A stretch of 64,000 bases of DNA from Cytophagales bacterium WSM2-2 (GTDB taxonomy: Bacteria > Bacteroidota > Bacteroidia > Cytophagales > Cyclobacteriaceae), in assembly GCA_015472025.1 (NCBI GenBank), contig BNHL01000001.1:1-64000 (forward strand). The letters run 5' to 3'. The notes under the pieces were generated by a model. It was not told the origin of the DNA. It did not search any database and was given only the letters and a program-made list of their open reading frames with translations. Position 1 is the stretch's first letter, and each line of letters starts with the position of its first letter. A program made the translations under genes and the position numbers. Shown one piece after another: positions 47,141-56,430 of the stretch.

Positions 47141-47512
47141 ATGAAAAGACTATTTCTTTTGACAACGCTGGTGTTACTCATTTCTGGTTGCGGGAAACCC
47201 ATGCCGACATTCGAAGGAATGGATTTAAATCAGTGGAAAGAAGATAAAAACGGCTGCAAGAAAGAAAGACTCAAAATGCTCACACCTTTCCGGGATCAGC
47301 AAGATAAGCTGAAGGGGCTTTCGGAGGATAAAATCATTGCGTTGCTCGGGCGTCCGGATCAAAACGAGTTATACAAAAGAAACCAGAAATTTTACAAATA
47401 CTTTATTGAGCCTGGAAACAGCTGCGAAACCGACTCGGCTTCACTGATGTTGACGATACGGTTCAATGCGATGGGGTTGGCTAAAGAAATCAACTTCGTG
47501 TCAGAAGATTAG
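47141..47512 (+). CDS. BamE/SmpA-like lipoprotein
   Basis: The protein has 123 aa. Lipoprotein signal with lipobox LLISGC. The mature part matches the small SmpA/OmlA (BamE) fold: the helix LSEDKIIALLGRPDQNELY, whose GxPD turn is typical, then beta strands FYKYFIEPG and LTIRFNAMGLAKEINF. BamE itself helps the beta-barrel assembly machine, but many lipoproteins share this fold, so the function is open. It is likely co-transcribed with the next gene, 4 bases downstream. Confidence 0.72.
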   Translation: MKRLFLLTTLVLLISGCGKPMPTFEGMDLNQWKEDKNGCKKERLKMLTPFRDQQDKLKGLSEDKIIALLGRPDQNELYKRNQKFYKYFIEPGNSCETDSASLMLTIRFNAMGLAKEINFVSED

Positions 47513-47516
47513 TATT

Positions 47517-47855
47517 ATGAATAGAACCACATTCTTCAAAGTCGTTGCTATACTTGGCGTTGTTGTTGCTATCTACCATGTCGTTGGAATTTTTTACCCG
47601 GTCAATGATTCACCACCCTGGCGCCACGGAGTTTTTATTGTCGTCTCCCTTTTCTGCAGCTATGGGTTCATTAAGCGGCCGAAGTACTTCCTGTATTTTT
47701 TCGCTGTGCTGTCTGTCCAGCAATTTTACAGTCATGGAAGCGACATCATTTCAACCTGGCAGGAAAAGCACAACATCGACTGGATCAGTGTTGCACTACT
47801 GATTGCAATTCCATTTATTCTCTACAACCTGATTGTTGACGCAAAAGGGAAATGA
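47517..47855 (+). CDS. Small integral membrane protein of unknown function
   Basis: The protein has 112 aa. It starts at ATG 47517, 4 bases after the lipoprotein stop; the frame reads further upstream, but only inside that gene. Three to four hydrophobic segments: VVAILGVVVAIYHVVGIFY, VFIVVSLFCSYGFI, YFLYFFAVLSVQQFY and VALLIAIPFILYNLIV. No recognised family. Confidence 0.75.
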   Translation: MNRTTFFKVVAILGVVVAIYHVVGIFYPVNDSPPWRHGVFIVVSLFCSYGFIKRPKYFLYFFAVLSVQQFYSHGSDIISTWQEKHNIDWISVALLIAIPFILYNLIVDAKGK

Positions 47856-47865
47856 TCCCCGGATA

Positions 47866-48396
47866 CTACGGCTGACTTGTTTTTTTGCCTGTAGCAAGAA
47901 TGCGATTAGCAGTAGCCAAAAAACTAACTTCTTCTTTTCCAGGCTCGGGCGCTTGAGGATATCCCAATGAACCCAATGCTGAAATATTAATTTTCTTTGC
48001 TACTTCATCCCTTTCCAGGTAAAACATCCAGATTGTTGGAAACCCTCCAACCCGGAATACCTGCTGAAGTTCATTATTCTGCTGAGCAATTTCCGGAGCT
48101 AATTGTTTTCTTCTTGGAAAATCGAGCTCCAGCAGCACCACGTTCTTGTCCGCCCATTCTACAAACGCTGGCTTGGCAAACACTTCACGTTGCAGCTTAT
48201 GGCACCATCCGCACCAGTCACTTCCGGTGAAGAATGCAAAGATCGGCTTTCCAGATGCCTTAGAGAGGTCATATGCTTCCGTAACGGAAGAGTGCCAATG
48301 AAGCACCTCATTTTGACTGCTCTGCACCGATGTATCCTGCGCCTTGCTTATGAAAGCGAGGAAAACGATCAGGAAACTAAATACCCACTTCTTCAT
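47866..48396 (-). CDS. Exported thioredoxin-family protein
   Basis: The protein has 176 aa with a signal peptide ending AFISKAQ. The redox motif FTGSDWCGWCHKLQREVF places the Cys pair at 62 and 65, in the thioredoxin_7/DUF255-like group. It is followed by the conserved cis-Pro strand (VGGFPTIWMF). It probably reduces or isomerises disulfides in the periplasm. It converges on the 47517 gene, 10 bases away, and is divergent from the hydroxyacyl-CoA dehydrogenase gene. Confidence 0.88.
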   Translation of the reverse strand: MKKWVFSFLIVFLAFISKAQDTSVQSSQNEVLHWHSSVTEAYDLSKASGKPIFAFFTGSDWCGWCHKLQREVFAKPAFVEWADKNVVLLELDFPRRKQLAPEIAQQNNELQQVFRVGGFPTIWMFYLERDEVAKKINISALGSLGYPQAPEPGKEEVSFLATANRILATGKKTSQP

Positions 48397-48491
48397 GCAG
48401 TAAAATTACTAAAACTTTTGGTGAATGGCCAGTGCATTTCGTGAGCAAAACTAACCGCTATATTTACCGAAATTTTAGAAAACGACTACCA

Positions 48492-49388
48492 ATGAATAAC
48501 ATCGCAGTGATTGGCTCCGGCACTATGGGCAATGGTATTGCCCACGTATTTGCACAATATGGTTACAAGGTTTCGTTGATCGATATTTCGGAAGACGCAT
48601 TGAAGAAAGCAATGGCTACGATCGACAAAAATCTTAGCCGCCAGGTAGAGAAAGGCGCTATTACCGCTGATGTAAAACAAAAAGCACTATCCAACCTGTC
48701 GACCTCTACTTCGGTGAAGGAAGGGATCGGCCAGGCTGATTTAGTCGTAGAAGCAGCTACCGAGAACGTTGATTTAAAATTGAAAATTTTCAAAGACATC
48801 GATGAAGTGGCTAAGCCAACATCTATTTTGGCTACGAACACGTCTTCGATTTCAATTACCAAAATAGCAGCAGCTACAAAAAGACCTGCCCAGGTCATCG
48901 GGATGCACTTCATGAACCCTGTGCCCGTAATGAAGCTCGTGGAAGTCATCCGTGGGTATGCCACCAGTGATGAAACCACAAAAGCAGTAATGGAACTTTC
49001 TAAAAAACTGGAAAAAATTCCTGTTGAAGTGAATGATTATCCCGGCTTTGTTGCCAACCGAATCCTTATGCCGATGATCAATGAAGCGATCTATAATTTA
49101 TACGAAGGTGTGGCCGGGGTCAGCGAAATAGACAACGTGATGAAACTCGGTATGGCTCACCCGATGGGGCCACTGCAATTGGCTGATTTTATTGGATTGG
49201 ATGTGTGCCTTTCCATTATGCGTGTGCTTCACGAAGGATTCGGTAATCCCAAGTATGCGCCATGTCCACTCCTGGTAAATATGGTGCAAGCCGGACATAA
49301 AGGCGTGAAATCAGGAAACGGATTTTATAAGTACCAGGCTGGAAGCAAAGAGTTGGTTGTCGCTGATAGCTTTAAAGGCAGGTCTTAG
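48492..49388 (+). CDS. 3-hydroxyacyl-CoA dehydrogenase family protein (3-hydroxybutyryl-CoA type)
   Basis: The protein has 298 aa, single-domain. NAD-binding motif VIGSGTMGNGIAHVFAQYG at the N terminus. The signature HFMNPVPVMKLVEVIRG includes the catalytic His, and the substrate-binding C-terminal domain is present (YPGFVANRILMPMINEA, LGMAHPMGPLQLADFIGLD). It oxidises (S)-3-hydroxyacyl-CoA in fatty acid or butyrate metabolism. ATG 48492 gives the canonical N terminus. The length matches stand-alone short-chain enzymes (HBD/FadB2 type). Confidence 0.92.
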   Translation: MNNIAVIGSGTMGNGIAHVFAQYGYKVSLIDISEDALKKAMATIDKNLSRQVEKGAITADVKQKALSNLSTSTSVKEGIGQADLVVEAATENVDLKLKIFKDIDEVAKPTSILATNTSSISITKIAAATKRPAQVIGMHFMNPVPVMKLVEVIRGYATSDETTKAVMELSKKLEKIPVEVNDYPGFVANRILMPMINEAIYNLYEGVAGVSEIDNVMKLGMAHPMGPLQLADFIGLDVCLSIMRVLHEGFGNPKYAPCPLLVNMVQAGHKGVKSGNGFYKYQAGSKELVVADSFKGRS

Positions 49389-49449
49389 CTCATTTGGGAA
49401 GTCGTGTAACAAGCCTGAATCTTTTGCGTCTACTCGCAAAAGAAAAGCT

Positions 49450-50289
49450 GTGGTTAAAATTCTCTCTACGCTCCTGTTCATTGTATCTGCTCCCCTGTGC
49501 TTGGGCCAATCGATCACTGGTAAAGTCATCAATGAAGCAACCAGTGAGCCTTTGTGCTTTGTTTCAATTGGAATCATCAATTCGAATTCAGGGGCAATCA
49601 CGAACGAAAAAGGTTCTTTCAAGTTCAACGTCAAAGGATTTTCTTCTGAAGCTAAGGTCAGGATTTCAATGATCGGATTCGAAGCACAAATTATTCCACT
49701 CAATGAGTTAACCGGTAAAGAAAACACGATCAGATTGAAGGAGCATTCCGTTCAACTGAGTGAAGTAATCGTCAGGCCCGGGAAGATCAAGCGCAAAACC
49801 ATAGGCACTAAAAATTCATCAACGAAATCAGTAACGGGATGGGGCGGTTGTGGAAACTGTGGTGAAGACCTTGGCGGGATTGAACGGGGGATTCGAATAG
49901 ACATATCAAAACCTGTTTTTCTTGAAAAAGTGAATTTTCATGTTGCCTACTTTGGATTTGACAGCATGGTGGTGCGCCTTCATGTTCGAAAAATTGAAAA
50001 CGATCATCCCGACAAGGAATTACTCAATAACAACATTTACGTGCGGGTAAAATCGACCGGTTGGTACGAAATCGATTTACGAAAATATAACCTGACGTTT
50101 TCACAAGACCTCGCAGTCAGCATAGAATGGGTGAAAGCCTGGGGAAAAAGAAAGGATCAGGAAAATAGTCTGAAGCTTTCTCTCGCTTTCTTCAAAGGAA
50201 CGTTGTTTGCCAAAGATGCCAACGAGGGTCAATGGGTCGTTCAGAGGCACGTAAGCCCGGGAATTTATTTAACAGTTCAGGAGCTTTGA
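49450..50289 (+). CDS. Exported protein with carboxypeptidase-like regulatory domain
   Basis: The protein has 279 aa. I chose the GTG at 49450, which yields a signal peptide (VKILSTLLFIVSAPLCLGQ). Residues ~20-100 form a carboxypeptidase-regulatory-like domain (SITGKVINEATSEPLCFVSIG), common at the N terminus of TonB-linked proteins. After the LSEVIVRPG hinge, a TonB-receptor plug would be expected, but the chain continues with a WGGCGNCGEDLGG Cys-rich loop and a ~130-residue beta-rich domain. It is probably a periplasmic or surface protein of unknown role. Confidence 0.75.
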   Translation: MVKILSTLLFIVSAPLCLGQSITGKVINEATSEPLCFVSIGIINSNSGAITNEKGSFKFNVKGFSSEAKVRISMIGFEAQIIPLNELTGKENTIRLKEHSVQLSEVIVRPGKIKRKTIGTKNSSTKSVTGWGGCGNCGEDLGGIERGIRIDISKPVFLEKVNFHVAYFGFDSMVVRLHVRKIENDHPDKELLNNNIYVRVKSTGWYEIDLRKYNLTFSQDLAVSIEWVKAWGKRKDQENSLKLSLAFFKGTLFAKDANEGQWVVQRHVSPGIYLTVQEL

Positions 50290-50316
50290 TCTAATTAACT
50301 AGACTGCATTGATATT

Positions 50317-51339
50317 TTATCGTATTCCGATCTCAAGATTTGCTACAGGCGCAACATCCATCGAACTGAAATCCCCTTTCAAAAATTTATAATGAGCTGC
50401 GATTGCAATCATTGCTGCATTGTCTGTGCAGTATTGAAATTCAGGAATGAATATTTTCCAGTTCAGCTCTTTGGCCACCATTGTCAGGGTGTTTCTCAAT
50501 CCCGAGTTAGCTGCTACTCCACCCGCAATCGCTATTTCCTTTATACCCGTTTGTGAAGCGGCCAGTTTCAGTTTTTGTAAAAGCATCTCTACCAGGTGAC
50601 GTTGGAGACTCGCACAAATGTCATTCAGGTTATTGTCAACAAAACGCTCGTCTTCTTTTTTTCGGTCGCGGAGAAAGTAGAGAAACGCAGTTTTGATTCC
50701 ACTGAAAGAAAAATCAAGTCCAGGCATGGAAGTTTGTGAAAACTTAAACGCATTGGCATTGCCCAGTTTTGCGTACTTGTCAATCAACGGTCCACCCGGG
50801 TAAGGCAGCCCCATCATCTTGGCAGCTTTGTCGAAGGCCTCACCCACCGCATCATCCTGCGTCTGACCAATCACTTCCATTTGCAAAAAATCTTTCGCCA
50901 GTACGATTTGAGTATGCCCTCCACTAACTGTAAGGCACAGAAATGGAAATTGAGGGCGTGGTTCAGCAATGAAATGAGCCAACACGTGCGCTTCCATGTG
51001 GTTTACCTCAATCAGTGGTAGATTCAGGGCGAGCGCCATTCCCTTGGCAAACGATACGCCCACTAGTAGAGACCCCATAAGTCCCGGTCCCCGTGTAAAA
51101 GCTATGGCATTTAATTTGCCGTTTTCAATACCAGCCTGTTGCATGGCATCGTTAACTACACGAAGGATGCTTTGCTGATGCGCACGCGAGGCCAATTCAG
51201 GAACAACTCCACCATGCTTGTGGTGCACCTCCTGTGAGGCTATTACATTATTAAGTACCTTGCCGGATTGAATGACCGATGCTGAAGTTTCATCACATGA
51301 AGACTCAATGGCGAGGATTGTTGGGAGGGATTGAACCAT
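50317..51339 (-). CDS. tsaD: tRNA N6-adenosine threonylcarbamoyltransferase TsaD
   Basis: TsaD transfers threonylcarbamoyl to A37 of ANN-decoding tRNAs. The protein has 340 aa. ASKHA-fold motifs: LAIESSCDETSASV, the metal-binding HMEAH, LTVSGGHTQIVL, FSFSGIKTAFL, and IAGGVAANSGLR. ATG 51339 gives the canonical N terminus. This start codon overlaps the start codon of the divergent tamB-like gene by two bases, so each promoter must lie inside the other's coding region. Confidence 0.95.
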   Translation of the reverse strand: MVQSLPTILAIESSCDETSASVIQSGKVLNNVIASQEVHHKHGGVVPELASRAHQQSILRVVNDAMQQAGIENGKLNAIAFTRGPGLMGSLLVGVSFAKGMALALNLPLIEVNHMEAHVLAHFIAEPRPQFPFLCLTVSGGHTQIVLAKDFLQMEVIGQTQDDAVGEAFDKAAKMMGLPYPGGPLIDKYAKLGNANAFKFSQTSMPGLDFSFSGIKTAFLYFLRDRKKEDERFVDNNLNDICASLQRHLVEMLLQKLKLAASQTGIKEIAIAGGVAANSGLRNTLTMVAKELNWKIFIPEFQYCTDNAAMIAIAAHYKFLKGDFSSMDVAPVANLEIGIR

Positions 51340-54300
51340 GAGGTTGCAAGTTATCAAAAACCGGATTTTGTTTTGGGGCAGGAAAATATTCTTGTACACG
51401 TTCTTCATTTTGCTCACATTTTTCACCCTCTCTTTCCTTATCCTGCAATTTCCCGAGGTCCAAACAGCACTGACCAGCCGCTACCTCAAAGGGTTTTCCC
51501 GAACGGCAGGGTTTCCTACCACTATTGATAACATTGATTTACGGTGGTATGACCGGCTTGAACTCACAGGTGTTAAAATCCAGGACCCTGAGAAGAATTC
51601 AATGATTACTGTAGGCAAGCTTTCATTGAATTTTGGATTCTTCAGTTTACTAAAAGATGGACAGGTAAACATCGATGAGGCCAGTCTCCAGCAGGCTAAA
51701 GTCAATGTGGTCAATATTCCTGAGAGTGATTCATCGATGAATCTCAATATCAACATCTTCATTAAGAATATTAACAAGCAGTTTTCATCCGGGGGCAGCG
51801 GTCATAGCTCAACAAAGATGAATATCGGCGAAATCACACTCGATAAATCCGAGTTCAGCTACAATGACGGTGCAAAAGATTCCATCAAAAACGGATTTGA
51901 CTATCATCATTTTCACGTTGATGTCAACGAAGGCGAGCTCAATGCTTTCCAGGTAATTGGTGACACCATTCAATTTGATCTCAGGTCCTTGCAAATAAAG
52001 GACCGGCAAACGAATCTCCGGGTCAAAGACCTCTCCACCTATTTCCGGATTTCTCAAAGTTCAATGGAATTTCTGAATGTTGGGTTAAAAGTAAACGAGA
52101 GTCACATATCGGATACCATTATTTTCAAATACCAGAGCATGGATGACCTGAGTGATTTTACTGATAAAGTCGATGTCATCGCGAAGTTCAAAAATGTTGT
52201 AATTCATCCCAAAGATCTTGCACTCTTCACATACGGTTTACCAGAACTGCCCAAACCAATATCACTTAGTGGTACGGCTACAGGAAAAGTCAGCCGGTTT
52301 GTCTATCGCAACATGGATGTAGTCATGGGCAATACCAAGGTGAAGGGACGGCTCCGGATGGACGGATTACCAAACATCAATGAAACTTTCATTGATCTAA
52401 AAGTCAATCGCGGTGAAATCGACCATCATGACATGCGATCTTTTATTCCTAAAAATATTTACGGTGTATTGATGCCGTTGGGTTATACCAGGATTCAGGG
52501 GGAGTTTACAGGCTTTGTTAATGACTTTGTATCGAAGGGAAATCTGGTCACTCAACTCGGCACCATTAAGTCAGACGTAAATTTGAAAGTGAATGAAAAG
52601 GATGACGGGCAATCCACTTTCAGCGGTACACTTTCGTTGGATGATTTCCAGCTCGGAAAATATCTTAACGACACCATTAATTATCAACGTATCACATTAA
52701 ATGGGCGAATTCGTGGGAAAGGTCTGACACGAGAATCCACGGATTTTACGCTTACTGGAAAAGTGAATTCGATTGGGTTTCGTCAATACAATTACACAGA
52801 CATTACTACCAACGCCCGTTTTGCAGCACAACTTTTCAATGGTGACCTCTCCATTAATGATCCCAACCTTCAATTCAAAGCCAACGGGTTTATTGATTTC
52901 AGAAAAGGCAAGGAAATCATCCAGGTAAAAGCTACGCTTGATACGGCTTTCCTGGACCGGTTAGGTTTTATCAACGATCCATTGTTTGTGCGTTCCTATT
53001 TTGACGTGAATACCAATGGCCTGAAGATTGATAGCTTATTAGGTTCAGTCGTATTGAGAGAAACGCAGGTGAACTACAAAAACAAGTCAATCACATTAGA
53101 TTCTATTCACATCACCTCTACCTCTAACGGCATTGGTCGTGATCTGACATTAACCAGTCCAATTGCAGACTTTACGATGAGCGGCAACTACCGCTATACG
53201 TCACTGATTAGCGACCTGCAACAGCTTGGGCAGGAATTTTATTTCAGCTTACTCAACGACCGGGCCGCGCTGGAAAAATATTACACGCAAAAAAGATCAT
53301 TCGTTTCTCTGAGGCCATACAAGGCTGCCTTCCGGTTAAATATTCACGACATGAAACCGCTCGCTACCCTAAGCGGACTGGATTTGTTCGTGTCTCCCGG
53401 TTCGAATGTAAACGGTGATTTTACAAGTGAAGATATTTCATCTCTCCATTTTACGTCCAAACTAGATTCTGTCGCTTTCAAAGGAAGAGCGTTCACGGGA
53501 AACCAGGTCAGCTTTAGCGCCTCGAAGCAACGAGACAGCACACGGGGTGTAGCTTCATTGACAGTCCAGTCAGCCACGCAGGATCTTTCTCGATCATTTA
53601 AAACCAAAAATGTATTTGCTGAAGCCAAATGGACAAGTGAGCATATTGACTTCACTTTCAATGCGGATCAACAAGGCAACTCAAACATCCTGCGAATGAA
53701 ATCTGAACTGGATTTTCTGAAGGACAGTATCCGGATGAAAATCCTCCCTTCCCAGGTAAGAATTTTTGATGAGTACTGGGCAGTCAGCCCTCAGAATTAC
53801 CTCCTCGCACGTGGTCCCGAATGGAGCATTCATCACATGCGCATAATGCACAACAACGAATCAGTATTGCTGGATGGATTTATTTCCGATAACCCGGAAA
53901 AAACACTGACGTTGAACATTGATAGTCTCAATATCGATATTTTAAATTCACTGGTCCGTGAAAAAGTGAATGGCGTGATCAATGGAAGCGTAGAGGCAAA
54001 AGATCTTTATCACAATCCTTTCGTTCAAAATAATATTTCTGTCAAGGATTTAACTGTCGAAGAATTTTTGATTGGAGACGTCAGTGGTACAAACCTTTGG
54101 AACCGTGATCTAAAGCGATTTGACCTGAACTTTATTCTTCAACGGAATGGGAAGCGCACGGTAGAGATGGAAGGCTTTTACGATCCGGCCCAGGATGTCG
54201 ATCCACTCCGGGTAAATGCACGTCTGGAAAATACGAACATAAAAATCATTGAGCCCTTCATGCGTGGAATCTTCTCGCAGATGGATGGCGCCCTTACAGG

Positions 54301-55909
54301 AAAGTACACGATCACCGGCACTTTCCTGGAGCCGGTAATCAATGGAAATGGAAAGGTTGAATCAGCTCAATTGATGATTGACTACCTCAAGACAAAATAT
54401 TACTTCTCCGGTGAGCTTGGTTTTACTCCTCAACAGATTTCGTTCAAAAACTTCCGGATGACGGACGATCTAAAAAACAAGGCAACACTCAACGGTACTA
54501 TTGCTCACCGAAATTATAATGAGATGCGGATTAGCCTGGATGCCGCTTTTAACAATTTTCAATTGCTCAACCTCACACCCAAAGACAATAACCTTTTCTA
54601 TGGACAGGCCTACGGTACCGGACATATGAACATGGCCGGGCCAATCGATAATCTGAGAATTTCTGGAACTGCGCGGTCGGAAAAAGGCACCCGGATTTTT
54701 ATTCCACTCAGTGGAACGTCCGAGACAGTGGCTAAAAAAGATTTTGTCACCTTCGTGAATTTCGCTGACACTATTAAACTTAAGAAAACAGCCAAATCAA
54801 AAACGAAGAATGAGCCGACCGGTATTACGATGGATCTCAACCTGGACATTACTGCTGATGCCTATTCCGAGATTATTTTTGACATACGCTCGGGAGATAT
54901 TATCCGGGGCTACGGCAAAGGAGATCTCAAGCTTCAATTGGATACAAAAGGGGATTTCAACATGTTCGGATTTTATGAATTCGAACGTGGCAACTACAAC
55001 TTCACGCTGTATGACATTATCAATAAGGAATTCAATATCAATAAGGGAAGCCGCATCACGTGGCTTGGCGATCCGTACGAGGGTATCCTGAACATCAATG
55101 CGAGTTACAAGCAACTGGTGTCACTGGCTCCAATTGTGGCAGCTCAGTCGGGTGCAACAGTAGCGAATCAGCCAGCTATGCGAAGAAAGTATCCTGTGGA
55201 AGTACAGCTGAAAATTGAAGGCGCAATGATGTCTCCCCAAATCAATTTTGATATAGTGGCCAATGACTTGCCCAACAGTGTCGTTCTCGATAACGGAACG
55301 GCAGAACCCCTCAACAACGATTTCAAAGCTTACAAAGCTCAACTCAATGAGCAAGAATTGAAACGCCAGGTGTTCAGTCTCATCATGTTGAGGCGATTCT
55401 CTCCGCAAGATGCATTTGCTACCGGGGGAAGTTTATACAGCAGTGTGAGTGAGTTGTTCTCCAATCAACTAAGCTATTGGCTCACACAGGTCGATCAAAA
55501 TCTGGAAGTTAATTTTGATCTCGGGAATTTTGATCAGGAAGCTTTCAATACTTTCCAATTACGGCTCTCCTACTCTTTCCTCAACGGACGACTTCGCGTT
55601 ACGCGCGATGGCGCATTTAACAACCAATATGCACGATCCGATGTCTCAAACATGCTTGGCGACTGGACGGTAGATTATCTGCTCACTCCGGACGGTAAGT
55701 TTAAAGTGAAGATGTACAGCCGCAATAACATCAACCAACTCCTCAATAACTCAATCGGATCGCAAACGGCCATCACCACCGGTGTCAGCCTGATGAATAC
55801 TCAGAATTTCAATAGCTGGCGCGAACTGCTCACATCTGCCCGCGAACGCAGACGAAAGGAAATGCAGCAAACTCCCAAAAAAGAAGACGAAGAAGACGGC
55901 ACGAAATAG
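51338..55909 (+). CDS. tamB: TamB-like translocation/assembly module protein (DUF490)
   Basis: The protein has 1523 aa. One N-terminal membrane helix (FLYTFFILLTFFTLSFLILQF) is followed by a very long run of repeated beta strands (AsmA/TamB-type groove). The C-terminal ~400 residues are the DUF490 region: GDIIRGYGKGDLKLQL, FNMFGFYEFERGNYNFTLYD, and SYWLTQVDQNLEVNFDLG. Such proteins bridge inner and outer membranes and carry phospholipids or help barrel insertion. Length is on the large side, as is usual in Bacteroidota. It is divergent from tsaD with overlapping start codons. Confidence 0.9.
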   Translation: MRLQVIKNRILFWGRKIFLYTFFILLTFFTLSFLILQFPEVQTALTSRYLKGFSRTAGFPTTIDNIDLRWYDRLELTGVKIQDPEKNSMITVGKLSLNFGFFSLLKDGQVNIDEASLQQAKVNVVNIPESDSSMNLNINIFIKNINKQFSSGGSGHSSTKMNIGEITLDKSEFSYNDGAKDSIKNGFDYHHFHVDVNEGELNAFQVIGDTIQFDLRSLQIKDRQTNLRVKDLSTYFRISQSSMEFLNVGLKVNESHISDTIIFKYQSMDDLSDFTDKVDVIAKFKNVVIHPKDLALFTYGLPELPKPISLSGTATGKVSRFVYRNMDVVMGNTKVKGRLRMDGLPNINETFIDLKVNRGEIDHHDMRSFIPKNIYGVLMPLGYTRIQGEFTGFVNDFVSKGNLVTQLGTIKSDVNLKVNEKDDGQSTFSGTLSLDDFQLGKYLNDTINYQRITLNGRIRGKGLTRESTDFTLTGKVNSIGFRQYNYTDITTNARFAAQLFNGDLSINDPNLQFKANGFIDFRKGKEIIQVKATLDTAFLDRLGFINDPLFVRSYFDVNTNGLKIDSLLGSVVLRETQVNYKNKSITLDSIHITSTSNGIGRDLTLTSPIADFTMSGNYRYTSLISDLQQLGQEFYFSLLNDRAALEKYYTQKRSFVSLRPYKAAFRLNIHDMKPLATLSGLDLFVSPGSNVNGDFTSEDISSLHFTSKLDSVAFKGRAFTGNQVSFSASKQRDSTRGVASLTVQSATQDLSRSFKTKNVFAEAKWTSEHIDFTFNADQQGNSNILRMKSELDFLKDSIRMKILPSQVRIFDEYWAVSPQNYLLARGPEWSIHHMRIMHNNESVLLDGFISDNPEKTLTLNIDSLNIDILNSLVREKVNGVINGSVEAKDLYHNPFVQNNISVKDLTVEEFLIGDVSGTNLWNRDLKRFDLNFILQRNGKRTVEMEGFYDPAQDVDPLRVNARLENTNIKIIEPFMRGIFSQMDGALTGKYTITGTFLEPVINGNGKVESAQLMIDYLKTKYYFSGELGFTPQQISFKNFRMTDDLKNKATLNGTIAHRNYNEMRISLDAAFNNFQLLNLTPKDNNLFYGQAYGTGHMNMAGPIDNLRISGTARSEKGTRIFIPLSGTSETVAKKDFVTFVNFADTIKLKKTAKSKTKNEPTGITMDLNLDITADAYSEIIFDIRSGDIIRGYGKGDLKLQLDTKGDFNMFGFYEFERGNYNFTLYDIINKEFNINKGSRITWLGDPYEGILNINASYKQLVSLAPIVAAQSGATVANQPAMRRKYPVEVQLKIEGAMMSPQINFDIVANDLPNSVVLDNGTAEPLNNDFKAYKAQLNEQELKRQVFSLIMLRRFSPQDAFATGGSLYSSVSELFSNQLSYWLTQVDQNLEVNFDLGNFDQEAFNTFQLRLSYSFLNGRLRVTRDGAFNNQYARSDVSNMLGDWTVDYLLTPDGKFKVKMYSRNNINQLLNNSIGSQTAITTGVSLMNTQNFNSWRELLTSARERRRKEMQQTPKKEDEEDGTK

Positions 55910-56027
55910 ACAAACAGATTAAAGACATAAGTAGTGAGCCTGCGTGCCGAACTTGCCGACACCAGCTTACCCAGTGTCTTATGTCAAATCTTATGTATTT
56001 ATTATCTTGCATTAAACCCCTTTGCGT

Positions 56028-56426
56028 ATGGACTTGAGTTCTATCATGAAAAAATTTGCCACTGAGACCGGTGGCCAATTCACAGAGTACGATCAGTCCC
56101 AGTCAATCATAATCGTTCCCGTTTCCGGTGGCCGATTTCAAACCGTGATGGGCATCATCACGGAAAATGCGCTCTACAAACGAAAGTTAATCTCTCTAAA
56201 TTCTAAAGTCTGCGCCATTAAACCCGATATCGATTATAAAATGCTGCTGGATCAGACTGCTTTTTTTAATTATTGTCGTTTTGTAATTAAGGACAATTAC
56301 CTGCAGGTCGAGGCTGTCGCATCACTCGTAGGAATTTCGGAAGAAACTATCAAAGAAATGGTTCAGGAAGTAGCTAACCTGGCGGACCAGTTTGAAATGA
56401 AACTGACTGGAAGCGACATCTACTAG
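56028..56426 (+). CDS. Conserved hypothetical protein (YbjN-like fold?)
   Basis: The protein has 132 aa, cytoplasmic. The ATG at 56028 gives MDLSSIMKKFATETGG. The order helix, strands (SIIIVPVSGGRFQTVMGII), strands, helix (EETIKEMVQEVANLADQFEMKL) resembles YbjN/CesT-type small chaperone-like folds, but the match is only structural impression. Convergent with corA, 4 bases from its end. The gap 55910-56027 holds an inverted repeat GACATAAG...CTTATGTC (55924-55931 / 55978-55985) of unknown role. Confidence 0.7.
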   Translation: MDLSSIMKKFATETGGQFTEYDQSQSIIIVPVSGGRFQTVMGIITENALYKRKLISLNSKVCAIKPDIDYKMLLDQTAFFNYCRFVIKDNYLQVEAVASLVGISEETIKEMVQEVANLADQFEMKLTGSDIY

Positions 56427-56430
56427 TGGT

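Noticed and set aside
50317..51426. Longer TsaD beginning at 51426
   Set aside because: The added residues would overlap the whole N terminus of the divergent tamB gene and lack similarity to the TsaD N terminus; the ATG at 51339 gives the canonical start.
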